Source of the DNA: Neocallimastix lanati (nom. inval.)
Lineage: Eukaryota; Neocallimastigomycota; Neocallimastigomycetes; Neocallimastigales; Neocallimastigaceae
NCBI GenBank assembly: GCA_016946835.1
Contig: JACVTC010000190.1
Span: 124,001-188,000, forward strand
Reading direction: 5' to 3'
Length of the DNA: 64,000 nt
The translations under genes and the position numbers were made by a program. The notes under the pieces are model-generated. The model was not told the origin of the DNA and did not search any database. It was given only the letters and a program-made list of their open reading frames with translations. Positions 62,059-64,000 of the stretch are shown here, in pieces (the first letter of the stretch is position 1; each line of letters begins with the position of its first letter).

Positions 62059-64000
62059 TTCCTCCTCAAATCTAACTTTGGATAAAAGTAAGAATTGAAT
62101 AGAAATATAGTGCTTAATTATAATATAAAATAACACTTTTGTTTTAATATGATTATACAAAAAATTATAAATTAAAGTCATAATATTTTAGAAGAGTATA
62201 AATTAAATTATTATTATTTTAATATTTTTCTTTTATATTAATATTACGTTTTAATACTCCTATTATTTAATTTTTATAGCAAAATTTCTTTTGTCTCTTT
62301 TTCTGAATACGTTTCATTATCACTATTAATTTCATCATGATTTAAGACTAATATGATCATACAAACATCAGTGAATTGGAAATTATTAGTATATCTTGAA
62401 TAATAAACATTTTTTAAAATAAATTTGTTATTGTTAATGAATCTTACAAAATCGCCGCAAAACTCAGATAATACTTCTTTACCATTCGCTAGTAAAATTT
62501 TTTTTTTACATTTTTTAATGTTAGTAGGAAATTTTATGTCATTAATAGTGCTGATTGATGCACCTGAATCTAAAATCCAAACTATGAAGTTATTATTATG
62601 TATATTACTATTTTAGTTATTTTTATTATTTATTGTTTTTAAGCAATTAATTTCGATTGCATTGTCAGAGTTATAATCTTTAGAAAAATCTTCTAAGTAA
62701 TCGTCTTTATAGTTGTTGTAATTACTTATCGAATATAAATGCTTGTTATTAATTTTACTTTTATTATATTTTTTGTTAAATTTTCTTCGAATTTTCATTG
62801 ATTTGTTTTCATTGTTTTGATTCAGGAGCTTATTTCTTTTATATTTATAACATTCCTTTTGTAGTGGCCGTATTTTCCACATAGGAAACATTTCCATTTT
62901 TTCTTCCTCTTATTTTTAGGTACTTATTATTTTGTTTATTTTTGTTTTCAGTTTGTAAATTATAAATATTTTTTGCATTTTCTTCTTGAAGTTTTCTTTC
63001 CTTGATGTTTGAGAAAAGAATATATGGTATTATTCTTTTTACGTAATTGCAACATTTTATCCATTCATTATTGAATTGGAAAACATTTATGCACCTTAGA
63101 TTTTCAGGTAAAGCCCTATTCAGAATTCCTACCTTTACACTATCACTCATGTCTGTATCGATAATTTCCGATTCATCGATCATATTTTGAAGTGTTGCAA
63201 GAAAGATATGTATATCATCATCTGTGGTAAATTTTAATCTGTTCAATTTATTTCGTAATATCATTTTTTGATGCTCTTCTCCTAAAGTAAAGGAATCTTG
63301 GAGGAAGTTCCACATTTCGAAGGCGGTCTTACTATGGCCTTTTTATTATTTCTTTGGTTTTCTTTCCCAAGCTATTATTAATTATCCATTTAACCATGAT
63401 GTCATTCTTGATATCTGTTTGGGTTGTCCTAATATCGTAAACAAGAGAATTATTAAATTTATCTTTATTGTACTTATCTAAATCTTCTTTAATATCTTTC
63501 TTTCTCAATTTTTTTACTTTTGGTAAACTAATGTATTCTTTTAGATTATTGATGATTAAGAGATCCAATACGTTAGTTTTCCAATCTTGGAAGTTTTCAA
63601 CGGTTAATTCAGTAATATGATTGAAATTCTCGGAGTAATTAAAAGAGATTCCTTTAGCGAAGAAATTACTTTCTGATCCGGGGATTTCGATGATTTGATT
63701 TCTGGAATTACTTCTTGAATTGTTTCCGCTCATTTTCTACTTTTTATTTTTACCTTCTTGTTTTAATTAAAAGTATTTATGTTTTATTATTTTCTAAATT
63801 TATTTTTTATTGCTTTTCTTTAATTTGTTTTTTATATATTTTTTTTATTTCTTTAGTTAGATTTAATTTTATTAAATTAAATAATGTAAATTATAATTAA
63901 TTTTTATTGGTTCTATTTTTAGTGACAATTAATTGTTAATATATTTATATAGATTTTTTAATGAATAATGCTTATAAAAATTTAATAAAATTTAATTTAA
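61851..64000 (-). mobile_element. Copia element G, lacking most of pol, runs off the window
   Basis: A 3' LTR at 61851-62058, a polypurine tract GAGGAGGAA, about 0.3 kb of non-coding DNA, then a protease-like piece (about 62.4-62.6 kb, DSGAS-type), a basic knuckle region (about 62.7-62.9 kb) and Gag (about 62.9-63.73 kb, NYSENFN; start near 63733). Integrase and reverse transcriptase are absent between protease and LTR, so this is a deletion derivative or non-autonomous copy. The 5' LTR lies outside the window. It also has a few breaks in Gag-protease. Confidence 0.8.

Overview
The window is extremely AT-rich: non-coding DNA is almost pure A/T with long homopolymer runs. It carries a few widely spaced genes with short introns, secretory-pathway glycosyltransferases, many Ty1/copia retrotransposons and one large cysteine-patterned repeat protein with a C-terminal hydrophobic anchor. 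That protein resembles the fungal-cellulosome scaffoldin type known from anaerobic gut fungi. The best reading is a gene-poor, transposon-rich contig of a neocallimastigomycete (Piromyces, Neocallimastix, Anaeromyces or a relative). This assignment is inferred from composition and protein style, not from a marker gene.

Layout. 1-1.25 kb: the 3' end of an unidentified gene, then LTR remnants. 1.3-7.3 kb: a near-complete copia element (A, minus strand) with 270-bp LTRs and a 5-bp target duplication. 8.2-9.5 kb: a four-exon secreted SGNH/GDSL hydrolase (+). 12.1-12.9 kb: a membrane-anchored GT2 glycosyltransferase (+). 15.1-17.7 kb: a tandem Stealth-family protein (-). 19.2-25.5 kb: copia element B (-), with LTRs identical by eye, inserted inside an older LTR. 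25.5-35.7 kb: a cemetery of older copia pieces (B2, E, F, and a plus-strand LTR pair D enclosing a broken host BAR-domain-like gene). 36.0-42.9 kb: a roughly 7-kb inverted-repeat structure whose arms flank a GT71/MNN1-type mannosyltransferase (-); a solo LTR sits in its right arm. 43.6-49.9 kb: copia element C (-), LTRs identical by eye. 51.9-56.8 kb: the scaffoldin-like gene (-), with two introns at its 5' end, the first inside the signal peptide. 57.6-61.3 kb: a mosaic of old copia fragments. 61.9 kb to the end: a pol-deleted copia copy (G) running off the window.

Functional view. The host genes make one theme: secretory-pathway sugar transfer (GT2, Stealth phosphotransferase, GT71) and extracellular or surface proteins (SGNH hydrolase, scaffoldin-like protein). 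They are separate transcription units, not an operon.

The most interesting non-obvious signals are in the retroelement leaders. Every readable element has a primer site matching the 5' half of tRNA-Lys(CUU) up to its anticodon loop. Each family also carries its own tandem array of short hairpin-forming repeats in the leader, with apparent compensatory changes in a fossil copy. The tandem Stealth protein with a catalytically eroded second half, and the long inverted repeat around the mannosyltransferase, are the other main points.
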